Part shown: positions 29,157 through 39,114 of the stretch, in pieces | Layout: the number at the start of each line of letters is the position of its first letter | How positions within the stretch are numbered: the stretch's first letter is position 1 | Source: a virus | DNA: 41,753 bases | Reading direction: 5' to 3' (one strand) | Virus record (IMG/VR): IMGVR_UViG_3300037427_001053 | Span: 1 to 41,753 of that record | Position numbers and translations under genes: made by a program | Notes under the pieces: generated by a model | Databases searched by the model: none | Told to the model about the DNA's origin: nothing | What the model saw: only the letters and a program-made list of their open reading frames with translations

Positions 29157-30410
29157 ATGGCTAAAGCAGCAAAAACAGAAGGTAGTTTTAAAATAAAAAA
29201 CACCAAAAAAACAAAAGAAGCTGAAGTTAAAGAATCTCCAGCTCAAACAGGACCAGCCGTTATTAACGAGGAAACTGGTAATATAAAACTTGATTTAACT
29301 AAAAAACCAGAACAAGATGCCAATACAAAGCAAGAAGCAGCAGACGTGGTTACAGATAAACAAGCCGAACCTGTACAAGAAGTGGAAAAAGAAATACCAC
29401 AACAACCAGAGCCCGTTCAAGCTGAAGAATCCGTACCTGAAAAACCAGTAGAAGAAACTGTACTTGAAGAAATAACGGAAGAAAAGAAAGAGGAAATAAC
29501 GCAAGAAGTTACACAAGAATTAAAAGAAGATGTAGCTGAAGCAATAGCGGAACAAAAAGAATCTGGTATAGAATTGCCTGAAAACATTCAAAAGGTTGTA
29601 GACTTTGTAAATGAAACAGGAGGTAGTTTAGAAGACTACGTAAAGCTAAATACTGATTATGATTCATTAAATGAAAATCAACTATTAGCAGAGTATTATC
29701 AAACATCGAAACCTCATCTTGATAGAGACGAAATTAACTTTATTATGGAAGATAAGTTTTCTTATAATGAAGATGAAGACGATGAAAAAGATATTAGAAA
29801 AAAGAAAATAGCAAGAAAAGAAGAACTTGCTAATGCAAAAAATTATTTAGATGGATTAAAATCTAAATATTATGCAGAAATAAAAGGCGGTAGTAAATTA
29901 TTACCGGAACAACAAAAAGCGGTAGAGTTCTTTAACCGATATAATAAAGAACAAAAAGAGCAATCATCCGTAGCTAAAAAGCAGACTGATGCGTTTTTAA
30001 ATAAAACAAACCAAGTTTTCAATGACGATTTCAAAGGTTTTGAATATAACGTCGGCGATAAAAAATATAGGTTTAATGTTAAAGACGCAAACAAGGTCAA
30101 GGATAGCCAGAGCGACATTAACAATTTTGTCAAGAAGTTCTTGAATGAAAATAATGAAATGTCAGATGCCTCCGGTTATCATAAAAGCTTATTTACAGCT
30201 ATGAATCCAGATCAAGTTGCAAAACACTTTTACGAACAAGGTAAAGCAGATGCAATTAAAGACAGTACAACAAAAGCCAAAAACGTTAAGATGGGGGCGA
30301 GAGGTGTCCATTCAGATGTTAAGACTGCCAATGGTTGGAATGTTAGATCAGTTGGTTCGGGGAATGATAGCAGTAAACTTAAAATTAAAACATTTAAACA
30401 TTTAAAATAG
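29157..30410 (+). CDS. Scaffold-like protein (acidic, coiled coil)
   Basis: The protein has 417 residues. The first 130 residues are acidic and low-complexity with Glu/Lys/Val/Pro repeats (VEKEIPQQPEPVQAEESVPE, EEITEEKKEEITQEVTQELK). A SPAQ sequence occurs near residue 27. The middle is helical with a Lys/Glu-rich core (ELANAKNYLDGLKSKYYAEI). The C-terminus (WNVRSVGSGNDSSKLKIKTF) is basic and may be the capsid-binding end. Lying between portal and capsid, this is the expected place and composition of a scaffolding protein. Its leader (TTAACAATTA, then an AT tract, then ATCATGGCTAAA) is similar to the leader of the gene at 31992. Confidence 0.75.
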   Translation: MAKAAKTEGSFKIKNTKKTKEAEVKESPAQTGPAVINEETGNIKLDLTKKPEQDANTKQEAADVVTDKQAEPVQEVEKEIPQQPEPVQAEESVPEKPVEETVLEEITEEKKEEITQEVTQELKEDVAEAIAEQKESGIELPENIQKVVDFVNETGGSLEDYVKLNTDYDSLNENQLLAEYYQTSKPHLDRDEINFIMEDKFSYNEDEDDEKDIRKKKIARKEELANAKNYLDGLKSKYYAEIKGGSKLLPEQQKAVEFFNRYNKEQKEQSSVAKKQTDAFLNKTNQVFNDDFKGFEYNVGDKKYRFNVKDANKVKDSQSDINNFVKKFLNENNEMSDASGYHKSLFTAMNPDQVAKHFYEQGKADAIKDSTTKAKNVKMGARGVHSDVKTANGWNVRSVGSGNDSSKLKIKTFKHLK

Positions 30411-30416
30411 TAAATT

Positions 30417-31913
30417 ATGGCAGCACCAGGATTTGCGCAAGCGCCACCAACGTTGGCCAACTTAGCGCATTTGACTCCAAGACCCGTACAAGGTTTATTT
30501 GGTGATAACTATTTATCACTAGCCGATATGACTTGGACTCAACAATTTTTACCTGAAGTTTACGAGAAAGAAGTAGAGCGTTATGGAAACAGAACGATTA
30601 CTGGTTTCTTAAGAATGGTAGGGGCAGAGATGCCTATGGCATCAGACCAAGTAGTTTGGTCAGAACAAGGAAGATTACACATTGCATATGATACAGTTAC
30701 ATCAAATGCACCAGGCGCAGGCCCGGGTGGACAAACAATTTCATTACCTTCTCCGGGAGCTGATGGGAATGTACCACTTTTAGGACCTGGTATGACTTGT
30801 GTTATCGCACTTGGAAACGATACAAATAATATTTACATTAATAGTTTAGCAGGACCTGTTGCAGGTGGTTTGCAAACATACAATATTGATGTATATGATG
30901 ACGCTAACAACGTACTAGATGTAGCCCTTCAAGGAGCTGCTGCAGGTGGGGAGTTAAGCTTATTTGTTTTCGGTTCAGAATACAAAAAAGGATCACCAGA
31001 GGGTGGAAATTCTATTGATGCTTCCTTTACAAGTTTTAGTAATCAACCAATTATCATCAGAGATAAGTATGAAGTAAACGGTTCAGACGTTGCTCAAATC
31101 GGATGGGTTGAAGTTACTACTGAAATTGGTACAGGTGGTTATCTATGGTACTTAAAATCTGAGCACGAGTCTAGAATTAGATTCGAAGATTACTTAGAAA
31201 TGAGTATGGTAGAATCAAAGAATGTAGAGCAAGTGGTAGCAGGTGTACCAGGCTTTACAGGATTCCAAGGTGGAAACCTACAAGGTATGCAAGGTTTATT
31301 TGCTACACTAGAAGAAAGAGGATTGGTATATAATGACCCAGCATTTGCAGAACCTGCGGGAGCTGCTGGTGGTTCAGGAATCGATCAGTTCGATACTATT
31401 CTACAAGAGCTTGATAAGCAGGGAGCAATTGAAGAGAACATGTTATTCTTAGACAGACAGACATCTCTTGATATTGATACTATGTTAGCACAGCAAAATT
31501 CTTACGGAGCAGGAGGTACATCTTATGGTGTATTTGATAACTCTGAAGATATGGCGCTTAACTTAGGATTCTCTGGTTTCAGACGTGGAGCATATGACTT
31601 TTACAAAACTGACTGGAAATATCTAAATGACTCTACAACTAGAGGACTTATTGACGATATTAAAGGTGTGTTAGTACCAGCAGGAACTTCTACAGTTTAC
31701 GATCAACAATTAGGACAGAATATTTCAAGACCATTCTTACACATTCGCTACAGAGCTTCTGAAGCTGATGACAGAAGGTTAAAATCTTGGGTAACTGGTT
31801 CAGTTGGTGGTAACTATACAAGTGACGCAGACACAATGACTGTTAACTTCTTATCGGAGAGAACAATGTGTACGCAAGCCGCTAACAACTTTGTATTATT
31901 CAAAGCTACTTAG
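30417..31913 (+). CDS. Major capsid protein
   Basis: The protein has 498 residues. It starts MAAPGFAQAPPTLANLAHL, then PVQGLFGDNYLSLADMTWTQ, FLPEVYEKEVERYGNRTITG and FLRMVGAEMPMASDQVVWSE. This region looks like the N-arm and the E-loop start of the HK97-fold capsid of crAss-like and related marine podoviruses. A central part with LFATLEERGLVYNDPAFAEP and FDTILQELDKQGAIEENMLF suits the P-domain. The sequence lies between the scaffold and a terminator, and has a higher share of C-ending codons (for example AAC, TTC, GAC) than the flanking genes, as expected for a strongly expressed product. The exact family needs a profile search, but position and length fit the main capsid subunit well. Confidence 0.85.
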   Translation: MAAPGFAQAPPTLANLAHLTPRPVQGLFGDNYLSLADMTWTQQFLPEVYEKEVERYGNRTITGFLRMVGAEMPMASDQVVWSEQGRLHIAYDTVTSNAPGAGPGGQTISLPSPGADGNVPLLGPGMTCVIALGNDTNNIYINSLAGPVAGGLQTYNIDVYDDANNVLDVALQGAAAGGELSLFVFGSEYKKGSPEGGNSIDASFTSFSNQPIIIRDKYEVNGSDVAQIGWVEVTTEIGTGGYLWYLKSEHESRIRFEDYLEMSMVESKNVEQVVAGVPGFTGFQGGNLQGMQGLFATLEERGLVYNDPAFAEPAGAAGGSGIDQFDTILQELDKQGAIEENMLFLDRQTSLDIDTMLAQQNSYGAGGTSYGVFDNSEDMALNLGFSGFRRGAYDFYKTDWKYLNDSTTRGLIDDIKGVLVPAGTSTVYDQQLGQNISRPFLHIRYRASEADDRRLKSWVTGSVGGNYTSDADTMTVNFLSERTMCTQAANNFVLFKAT

Positions 31914-31934
31914 TAGTAAACTAATGTAAGGAAC

Positions 31935-31969
31935 GGGTGTCTTCGGGCACCCAATCTTTACTTTTTATT
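31935..31969 (+). terminator. Strong hairpin terminator after the capsid gene
   Basis: GGGTGTC (31935-31941), loop TTCG, GGCACCC (31946-31952) form a 7-bp stem with one T-G pair and a UUCG tetraloop, followed by a T-rich tract ending CTTTTTATT. This is a classical Rho-independent terminator. It should attenuate transcription downstream of the capsid gene. Confidence 0.88.
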
Positions 31970-31991
31970 AACAATTATATTATATTATATC

Positions 31992-32747
31992 ATGGCTAAA
32001 ACAGCAACACAATGGGAAGTTAAAGATAGACTTTATAAACTTACCAAAAATAAAAAACCTTTAATATTTACCATACCAACAGCTCATTCACAAAGAAAAG
32101 CTTTATTATGGTTTGATGAAAATTTAGGTTACCAAAGAGAATTACGATACGCAACAAATCAGCCTTCTGTTTTTGTAGATGAACAAAAAGGGAAAGCAAC
32201 AATGGGTAGAGTAATATTTAGAAACGGGCAATTAAGAGTAAAAAAAGAAGATGTAACTCTTCAAAAGTTTTTATCCTTATATCACCCGTATATGAAAGAG
32301 GGTATTATTGAAGAAATAAAACCAAAAGAGCAAGCAGTAAATGAAGTTGCTTGGATTGAGTTTGAATTGCAAGCTTTAAATCTTGCTAAGCAAGCTACAG
32401 TAGATGAGGCAGAAGCTATATTAAGAGTTGAAGTTGGAGAGAAAGTTAATAGATTATCTTCAGAAGAATTAAAAAGAGATTTATTAGTATTTGCTAGAAA
32501 AAATCCTCAGCTATTTTTACAACTAGCACAAGATGAAAACACTGAGTTGAGAAACTTTGGTGCAAAAGCAATTGAAGCTGGTATATTAAAATTATCACAA
32601 GACCAAAGAACATTTACTTATGGCAAGAGTGGTAAAAAAGTATTGACAGTACCATTTGATGAACATCCTTATTCTGCACTAAGTGCATACTTTAAGACTG
32701 ACGAGGGTATGGAGCTTTACAAGAATATAGAAAAAAGACTTAAATAG
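31992..32747 (+). CDS. Putative virion-assembly protein downstream of capsid
   Basis: This 251-residue protein (MAKTATQWEVKDRLYKLTKN, then a beta-rich half with YQRELRYATNQPSVFVDEQ) has a second half that is helical (DEAEAILRVEVGEKVNRLSS, FGAKAIEAGILKLSQDQRTF). No family is certain. Its place after the capsid fits a decoration, head-completion or connector protein. Its leader and first codons resemble those of the scaffold gene at 29157 (TTAACAATTA, AT tract, ATCATGGCTAAA). Confidence 0.6.
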   Translation: MAKTATQWEVKDRLYKLTKNKKPLIFTIPTAHSQRKALLWFDENLGYQRELRYATNQPSVFVDEQKGKATMGRVIFRNGQLRVKKEDVTLQKFLSLYHPYMKEGIIEEIKPKEQAVNEVAWIEFELQALNLAKQATVDEAEAILRVEVGEKVNRLSSEELKRDLLVFARKNPQLFLQLAQDENTELRNFGAKAIEAGILKLSQDQRTFTYGKSGKKVLTVPFDEHPYSALSAYFKTDEGMELYKNIEKRLK

Positions 32748-32810
32748 TCACCTTTTATAGTAATAGGCTATCTAAGGGTGGCCTATTATTATAATAACAA
32801 AATATAAATT
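32748..32810 (+). terminator. Hairpin TAATAGGC/GCCTATTA between two structural genes
   Basis: TAATAGGC (32761-32768) pairs exactly with GCCTATTA (32781-32788), with a 12-nt loop, followed by an AT tract without a clear T run. A competing helix pairs CACC at 32750-32753 with GGTG at 32777-32780. It may be a weak terminator or RNA-stabilising hairpin between the genes. Confidence 0.55.
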
Positions 32811-33551
32811 ATGGCTGTAAGCGTAGATACTGTATATCAAAGAGTATTAGCAATACTTAATAAAGAACAACGAGGATATGTAACACCTCAGCAATTTAAC
32901 TTGTTTGCTAATCAAGCACAATTGGATATATTCGAACAGTACTTTTATGATATAAATCAATTTGGCCGTATACCAGGAAACGATACAGAGTTTTCTGACA
33001 TGCTAAATATACTTAATGAAAAGATTAGCATATTTGAAGTCAACGATGATATGACTTATGCAAATAACTATTGGAGCCCACCCGCTGATATTTACAGAAT
33101 GGGTACGATAGTTTACAAAAACACCACAGAGGGTTTTACATTAAACCCAAGTGCTACTACAACTATTGAAACATTTGTAGAAGCCGAGCGAATTGAATAC
33201 AATGATTTTCTTTATATCAATCAATCCGCATACACACGTCCAACAAACACAAGACCTATATTTATAGAGAATAGTTCAGGCTACAAAGTATATGGCAATA
33301 CCGAGTTAACATCGGATGTAACGTGTAATTATATTAAAAAGCCCGCTGAAGTAGTTTGGGGCTACCAAATTGTTTATGGTGAAGCACTTTATGATGCAAC
33401 AACAGCGACTAATTTTGAACTGCATGATTCGGAAGAAACAGAGTTAGTTGTTAAAATCTTAGAGTTTGCAGGCTTAAATGTTGAAGACGTGCAGATGTAT
33501 CAAATAGCTAATAGCATGGAACAAGAAACTAACCAACAAGAAAAAGCTTAA
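32811..33551 (+). CDS. Putative head-tail connector protein 1
   Basis: This 246-residue protein (MAVSVDTVYQRVLAILNKEQ, RGYVTPQQFNLFANQAQLDI, FEQYFYDINQFGRIPGNDTE) shows the opening of a conserved marine phage head-tail or ring protein. The middle is beta-rich (YWSPPADIYRMGTIVYKNTT, ETFVEAERIEYNDFLYINQS). It is acidic and ends in a charged tail. Position after capsid and head-completion genes suits a connector or ring protein; the exact role is not established. Confidence 0.65.
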   Translation: MAVSVDTVYQRVLAILNKEQRGYVTPQQFNLFANQAQLDIFEQYFYDINQFGRIPGNDTEFSDMLNILNEKISIFEVNDDMTYANNYWSPPADIYRMGTIVYKNTTEGFTLNPSATTTIETFVEAERIEYNDFLYINQSAYTRPTNTRPIFIENSSGYKVYGNTELTSDVTCNYIKKPAEVVWGYQIVYGEALYDATTATNFELHDSEETELVVKILEFAGLNVEDVQMYQIANSMEQETNQQEKA

Positions 33552-33554
33552 TAT

Positions 33555-34484
33555 ATGCCATTTTTAAATCAAACACCAGAGGAATATTACTTAGGACCCG
33601 ACGGGCTGTGGAACAGCAACGACGAGAATTATGGCGATTATCAATTTACAAGTATTGCTGATGTTATTAATAATTTCATGACTATATATGTAGGCCAAGA
33701 AAAAATTATAACAAAAGTTAAAAGAACAGATGTTTCTTTTTATGCGCAAAGAGCTTTACAGGAATTTAGCTTTGATATACTGCCTCAGGAAAAATCTATA
33801 GAAATAGAAATACCACCTGGGCTATATATGGTTTTGCCACAAGATTATGTAGGGTATACAAAACTTTCCTGGACGGATCAATATGGAATTGAAAGAATAA
33901 TATATAGAACCGATTTAACAAGTAATCCAACTCCATATATACAAGACAGTGAATACGAATATACTTTTGATAGCGATTCACAAATACCTTTAGCGCAAGA
34001 ATCTGAAACTTTAAAAAGATTTAAAAGAGACGACGTTTTTCCTAATGCTTTTAATGCTAATACGGCATTACAAAATTGGTATATGGGTAATCCAGATTTG
34101 CTTTTTATGTATGCTTATGGTGGGAGATATGGATTAAATCCACAACAAGCACAAGCAAACGGGGTATTTTATATTGATAAAATAAAAGGCATGATCAGGT
34201 TTAGCTCTAATCTAAGTGGTAGAATTGTAGTATTAAAATATATTAGTGATGGCTTAGGTACAGAGGAAGATATGCAAGTGCATAAATTTGCAATAGACGC
34301 AATTTATAAATACATTGTACATGCTATATTATCAACAAGAGCAAACACGCAAGAATACCTGGTAGCAAGATGGAAAAAAGAATCCGTAGCCGCAAGACGC
34401 AATGCTAAAATAAGATTATCAGAACTTAAAAATAATCTGTTAGCGCAAGTAATGAGAAACCAATCCAAATGGATTAAAAGTTAA
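33555..34484 (+). CDS. Putative head-tail connector protein 2
   Basis: The protein has 309 residues. It begins MPFLNQTPEEYYLGPDGLWN, then TSIADVINNFMTIYVGQEK, KRTDVSFYAQRALQEFSFDI and LPQEKSIEIEIPPGLYMVLP. Its C-terminal 80 residues (MQVHKFAIDAIYKYIVHAIL, NAKIRLSELKNNLLAQVMRN) are helical. It follows the previous protein after 3 nt and is followed by the large tail protein after 5 nt. Size and order fit the second ring or neck protein of crAss-like and marine podovirus modules. Confidence 0.65.
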   Translation: MPFLNQTPEEYYLGPDGLWNSNDENYGDYQFTSIADVINNFMTIYVGQEKIITKVKRTDVSFYAQRALQEFSFDILPQEKSIEIEIPPGLYMVLPQDYVGYTKLSWTDQYGIERIIYRTDLTSNPTPYIQDSEYEYTFDSDSQIPLAQESETLKRFKRDDVFPNAFNANTALQNWYMGNPDLLFMYAYGGRYGLNPQQAQANGVFYIDKIKGMIRFSSNLSGRIVVLKYISDGLGTEEDMQVHKFAIDAIYKYIVHAILSTRANTQEYLVARWKKESVAARRNAKIRLSELKNNLLAQVMRNQSKWIKS

Positions 34485-34489
34485 ATAAT

Positions 34490-37400
34490 ATGCCAGAAGT
34501 AATACACAACTTTACATCGGGGAAAATGAATAAAGACCTCGATGAAAGATTAGTACCTAATGGCGAATATAGAGATTCTTTAAATTTAGAAATATCAACT
34601 TCTGAAAGTAGCAATGTCGGATCTTTACAAACTGTATTAGGTAACGCTGTTAATAATAACAAGACGCTTAATCCGCAAACAGGTGTTATAACTGAATGGG
34701 GCAATGACTTTATACCCAACATGTATTACCCATGCACTATAGGTAGTATAAGAGATGATATCAACGAAAAAATATATTGGTTTCTTGCGTCAAGTGGTAT
34801 TAGTGCTATTGCTGAGTATGATCAAAAAACAGATACAATAGCTCCTGTTTTAGTAGACACTCAAAATATATTAAAATTTAGTAAAGATTATTTAATTACA
34901 GGTATAAGTATATTGGAAGGCATATTAATGTGGACTGATAATCAAACTGAACCTAAATCTATTACAATTGAAACATTTAAAAATGGTTCAACTAATTTTT
35001 TAACGCACACCACTTATACTAACGGCGTTATAACAAGGGACTTTCAAGAAGAGGATATAACAGTTATTAAAAAATATCCTACTACAGCTCCGATACTAGA
35101 CCTAGCAAATACGAGAGCTACTGATCCTGACGGTAATCCTGTGGTTGTTAATAACACTACATCTGCTAACTTTACCGAGTCTGCTCCAATCGGATTTGAC
35201 CCAGGCAATACTGGATTTGTTCCTTTACCCCCAGGCTCTTTACTTACACTAAATTGGCTTCAATCGCCATATCCTTACTATAGTGTAAATGACGTATTAA
35301 TTCTAACTACCAGTGCCGAAGACGACGACCAAGTCGAAGTAAATTTCGAGGCAAGAGTGCAAGTTGTTAGTGTTCCTCAAGGGCTAACACAAACATTTGC
35401 AGAGGTAAGTGTATTGTCTGTTTCAGAAAATGTTTCAGCAGTAGCATTACCATGGGATGTTACTTTAGAAGAAGACGATCCTTTATTTGAATTTAAATTT
35501 CCCTCATTTGCATATCGATGGAAATATGAAGATAACCAATTTTCTGCATTCTCACCATTTTCTGAGGTAGCCTTTTTACCTGGTGAATTTGAATATAACA
35601 CGTTCCAAGGGTACAACTTAGGAATGAAAAATACATTAAGGCAATGTCTTATAAGTAATTTTATTACAAATGACATACCTGACAACGTAAAAGAAGTTGA
35701 GTTGTTATATAAAGAAACCTCAAACACCAATGTATATAAGGTAGATTCTTTTGAAAGAGATGATGAAATATGGACGGCTAATACTTATGATATACAATCA
35801 GAAATTATTAGCTCTGTGTTACCTTCTAATCAAATATTAAGGCCATATGACAATGTTCCAAGATATGCTAAAAGTTTAGAAATAAGTGCTAACAGGCTAA
35901 TATTTGGTAATTATGTTCAAAATTATACGCTATTAAATGACTTAAATCAAACAATTAAGCCAACAATAGATATTGTAATTGCACCTAATACAACATTAAA
36001 CCCGGATCAAGCGGGATATGCGTTACCACCTACACCAGGTGTATCGCACCCATCTATAAAATCGCAGAGAACATATCAAGTTGGTGTTGTATACTCTGAT
36101 AAATACGGAAGACAATCTCCGGTATTTACATCAGAATCAGCGGCTACTATATTACAAAAGCCAGAAGCTAATCAATATAATAGGATTACCGCTACAATGA
36201 CTAGCTTGCCTCCAGAAGGTTTCGATTATTTTACATGGTACATAAAAGAAGCGTCACAACCGTATTATAATATAGCTATGGATCGTTGGTATGAAGCTGA
36301 TGATCAAAATATATGGATTTCATTTCCGTCTTCCGAAAGAAATAAAATAGACGAAAATACATTTTTAGAATTAAAAAAACAACACGATAACGACGAGTTT
36401 GTTTCTGACCCTGCTAGATATAAAGTAGTTGCGATAGCTAATGAGGCACCAATATTTATTAGAGAAAGAATAAAAACATTTGGTACTTTAGATAACGATC
36501 CCAATAATACTTTTTGTTTTCAAAACGGTAGTGGCGACGGTCAAGGGCAATTTCCTTTGCCGGAGTATGCTTACATGCAAATGAAACTGGGCTCAGACAC
36601 AAATCCAGCTCAAGGTACATGGAATAGAAGCCCTTTAAAAGAAGCTGCCTCAGAGACTTTAAATCCGCAGGTAATGCGTATTGTAGGTAATACAGGCAAA
36701 AGCGATTGGTATGATGTAGCCTCTATTTCTGAAACTGTTAATGGCTTAGGGGCTGATGTTATTCAAATTAATATTGAAGGAAGATTTGGTGATGACATGG
36801 CGTTTACTTCTATTGACGGCACAGGAGATACACAAACTTCTGGCCTACAATTTGAATTAGCCGCAAAAGTATACGAGCAAAAGCCTGAATATGAAGGTAG
36901 ATTTTTTGTAAAATTATATAGAGATTTAGCATTAGAAAAATATATATTGGCTAACGCTAATGAAGATAATTATTCAATTAAAAACGCAACACAAGTAGGC
37001 TATGCTTCTGGATCTTATGGAAAAAGCTATTGGAAAGACCGAGGCGATGGTAATGTATTTATTGATAATGTTACAGCCGCTACGGGTGGTAATGGAACAG
37101 GCTGGGCTTCAACAACGCAAGGGGCAGATGTAATATATAGAATGGATTTATCTTTTTCAGGTGTACCGCCAGATAAAGATAAAGATTTTAACGTTGGGCA
37201 TACTACTTTAAAAAGATATGCAGACTTTGTAGATGGACTAGAAGCGGTAGGACAAAGATTTAGATGGAGGCAAGATCCAGGTATTGGAACAGAAGCAGAG
37301 CCAGAAGAACAAGGTATATATGAAATTACAGCCAGCAATAAAGTAACAAGAATTAGAAATTACGAGGCTGATTCTAAGTCTGGTTCATTTGCGCAATCTT

Positions 37401-39112
37401 CAAATAAAAGAACTCGATATGAAATAGAATATAAATTAGTTTCGGGTACAGGCGGATTTAATCCTACTATAGGGAATAATCAATGGACAAATCAGTCGGA
37501 TTGTTACGTAATGGAGTTACTTGCACCGTTTTTTATTGAAAAAAGCTTTAGCAGTACTAATCCAGGTATATGGGAAACGGAGCCCGCAGAGGCTGTGGAT
37601 TTAGATATCTATTATAAAGCATCAGACTTAATACCAATTAGCAACCACGGCGATATAAACAGCCCCCAGCCTTACGATTTAAACTGGTACAATTGTTATT
37701 CTTTTGGTAATGGTGTAGAGTCAGATAGAATTAGAGATGATTACAATGCATCTACTTTAGGCAATGGCCCAATAGCCTCAGCCCCACTAGATGAGCCATA
37801 CGCAGAAGAAAGAAAAACAACAGGATTTATATATTCTGGATTGTTTAATTCTATATCAGGTATAAATAATTTAAATCAATTTATACAGGCTGAATCTATA
37901 ACATTAGACATAAATCCAAGATTTGGATCTATACAAAAATTATGGGCCAGAGATACAGATTTAATTACTTTTTGTGAAGATAAAGTATTAAGCGTGCCGG
38001 CTAATAAAGATATATTGTTTAGCGCGGCAGGAAATACAGCAGTAACAGCAAGTAATAAAGTTTTGGGTACCCCAAGGCCTTACGCCGGCGAATATGGTAT
38101 AAGTAAAAACCCAGAGTCTTTTGCAAACTATGGCTTTAGAGCATACTTTACCGACAAGGCTCGAGGGGCTGTGCTTAGATTATCAAGCATGCCTGGTGGT
38201 GGTGGAAATGGATTAACGCCTATATCTGAATATGGGATGATTGATTTCTTCGCTGATAACCTTGCATCATCAACATTATGTATTGGTGGTTTTGATGATA
38301 ATAAAAAAGCTTACAATTTATACTTAGACCCTTTAGCCAGCGAATGGCAAAACGAATTTAAATCTAAAAGAGTAAATAGTTCGGGGGATTGGGAAGATTA
38401 TATACCGCAATCTACAGTGTTATCGTTTAAAGAAAAAGTAACTGGATGGGAAACTCGTAAATCTTTTGAAAACATTGAAGGATTAATATCTTTAAATAAC
38501 GTATTTTATACATGGAAAGATGGTATGCTCTGGAGGCATGGTATACAATCTCAACCAAGATTAAATTTTTACGGTATACAATATGATTCATCGATTAACT
38601 TTTTAATTAATGAAATGCCTGACGTAGTTAAATCTTACAAAACACTTAATTACACAGGATCAAAATCAAAACAATATTTATATAGCAACGCACAGTACCA
38701 AGACAAAACGGCCGCTGAAATGATTGCTATAAGCTTTATACCCACAAGTCAAACAGTATATAAAGACGGATGGTATACAGAATATTTAACTACTAATTTA
38801 CAAACAGGTGGTGTAAATGAATACGTAGAAAAAGAAGGAAAGTGGTTTCAATACTTAAAAGGTGATGATACTTTTTTCAATACAAATACAGACAACAATG
38901 TAGATAGTCACGACTTTTCAGTGCAGGGGATAGGTAGAGGAATTGTTACAGGGGATCTTTTAAGCTCGTACAATGTACATATATTTATTAATCCGTCATG
39001 TTATTTAGGAACAGTTGCACCAGTTGCAAACAATATGGTATATACCGTTTCTGAAGATTGTACAACAACCTGTGCCGTATTACAATTAGATGCACTAGAC
39101 TCAAATCCATAA
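34490..39112 (+). CDS. Very large tail protein (crAss-like stabilisation/hub family)
   Basis: The protein has 1540 residues and starts MPEVIHNFTSGKMNKDLDER, then LVPNGEYRDSLNLEISTSES, a start I associate with the large tail 'stabilisation' proteins of crAss-like and related marine phages. Repeated regions of about 150-200 residues are rich in beta strands and aromatic residues (YRWKYEDNQFSAFSPFSEVA, RTYQVGVVYSDKYGRQSPVF, TWYIKEASQPYYNIAMDRWY). The C-terminus ends with TVSEDCTTTCAVLQLDALDS, which looks like the first strands of an Ig-like or cadherin-like repeat whose remaining strands open the next gene. It would form the tail hub, a collar or the main tube of a short tail. The exact role is inferred. 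Confidence 0.75.
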   Translation: MPEVIHNFTSGKMNKDLDERLVPNGEYRDSLNLEISTSESSNVGSLQTVLGNAVNNNKTLNPQTGVITEWGNDFIPNMYYPCTIGSIRDDINEKIYWFLASSGISAIAEYDQKTDTIAPVLVDTQNILKFSKDYLITGISILEGILMWTDNQTEPKSITIETFKNGSTNFLTHTTYTNGVITRDFQEEDITVIKKYPTTAPILDLANTRATDPDGNPVVVNNTTSANFTESAPIGFDPGNTGFVPLPPGSLLTLNWLQSPYPYYSVNDVLILTTSAEDDDQVEVNFEARVQVVSVPQGLTQTFAEVSVLSVSENVSAVALPWDVTLEEDDPLFEFKFPSFAYRWKYEDNQFSAFSPFSEVAFLPGEFEYNTFQGYNLGMKNTLRQCLISNFITNDIPDNVKEVELLYKETSNTNVYKVDSFERDDEIWTANTYDIQSEIISSVLPSNQILRPYDNVPRYAKSLEISANRLIFGNYVQNYTLLNDLNQTIKPTIDIVIAPNTTLNPDQAGYALPPTPGVSHPSIKSQRTYQVGVVYSDKYGRQSPVFTSESAATILQKPEANQYNRITATMTSLPPEGFDYFTWYIKEASQPYYNIAMDRWYEADDQNIWISFPSSERNKIDENTFLELKKQHDNDEFVSDPARYKVVAIANEAPIFIRERIKTFGTLDNDPNNTFCFQNGSGDGQGQFPLPEYAYMQMKLGSDTNPAQGTWNRSPLKEAASETLNPQVMRIVGNTGKSDWYDVASISETVNGLGADVIQINIEGRFGDDMAFTSIDGTGDTQTSGLQFELAAKVYEQKPEYEGRFFVKLYRDLALEKYILANANEDNYSIKNATQVGYASGSYGKSYWKDRGDGNVFIDNVTAATGGNGTGWASTTQGADVIYRMDLSFSGVPPDKDKDFNVGHTTLKRYADFVDGLEAVGQRFRWRQDPGIGTEAEPEEQGIYEITASNKVTRIRNYEADSKSGSFAQSSNKRTRYEIEYKLVSGTGGFNPTIGNNQWTNQSDCYVMELLAPFFIEKSFSSTNPGIWETEPAEAVDLDIYYKASDLIPISNHGDINSPQPYDLNWYNCYSFGNGVESDRIRDDYNASTLGNGPIASAPLDEPYAEERKTTGFIYSGLFNSISGINNLNQFIQAESITLDINPRFGSIQKLWARDTDLITFCEDKVLSVPANKDILFSAAGNTAVTASNKVLGTPRPYAGEYGISKNPESFANYGFRAYFTDKARGAVLRLSSMPGGGGNGLTPISEYGMIDFFADNLASSTLCIGGFDDNKKAYNLYLDPLASEWQNEFKSKRVNSSGDWEDYIPQSTVLSFKEKVTGWETRKSFENIEGLISLNNVFYTWKDGMLWRHGIQSQPRLNFYGIQYDSSINFLINEMPDVVKSYKTLNYTGSKSKQYLYSNAQYQDKTAAEMIAISFIPTSQTVYKDGWYTEYLTTNLQTGGVNEYVEKEGKWFQYLKGDDTFFNTNTDNNVDSHDFSVQGIGRGIVTGDLLSSYNVHIFINPSCYLGTVAPVANNMVYTVSEDCTTTCAVLQLDALDSNP

Positions 39113-39114
39113 TT

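Noticed and set aside
39058-39114. Upstream extension of the 39115-40773 gene
   Set aside because: The extra 19 residues lie in the preceding gene in another frame and start at a poor codon. The ATG at 39115 has the usual AATTATG context.
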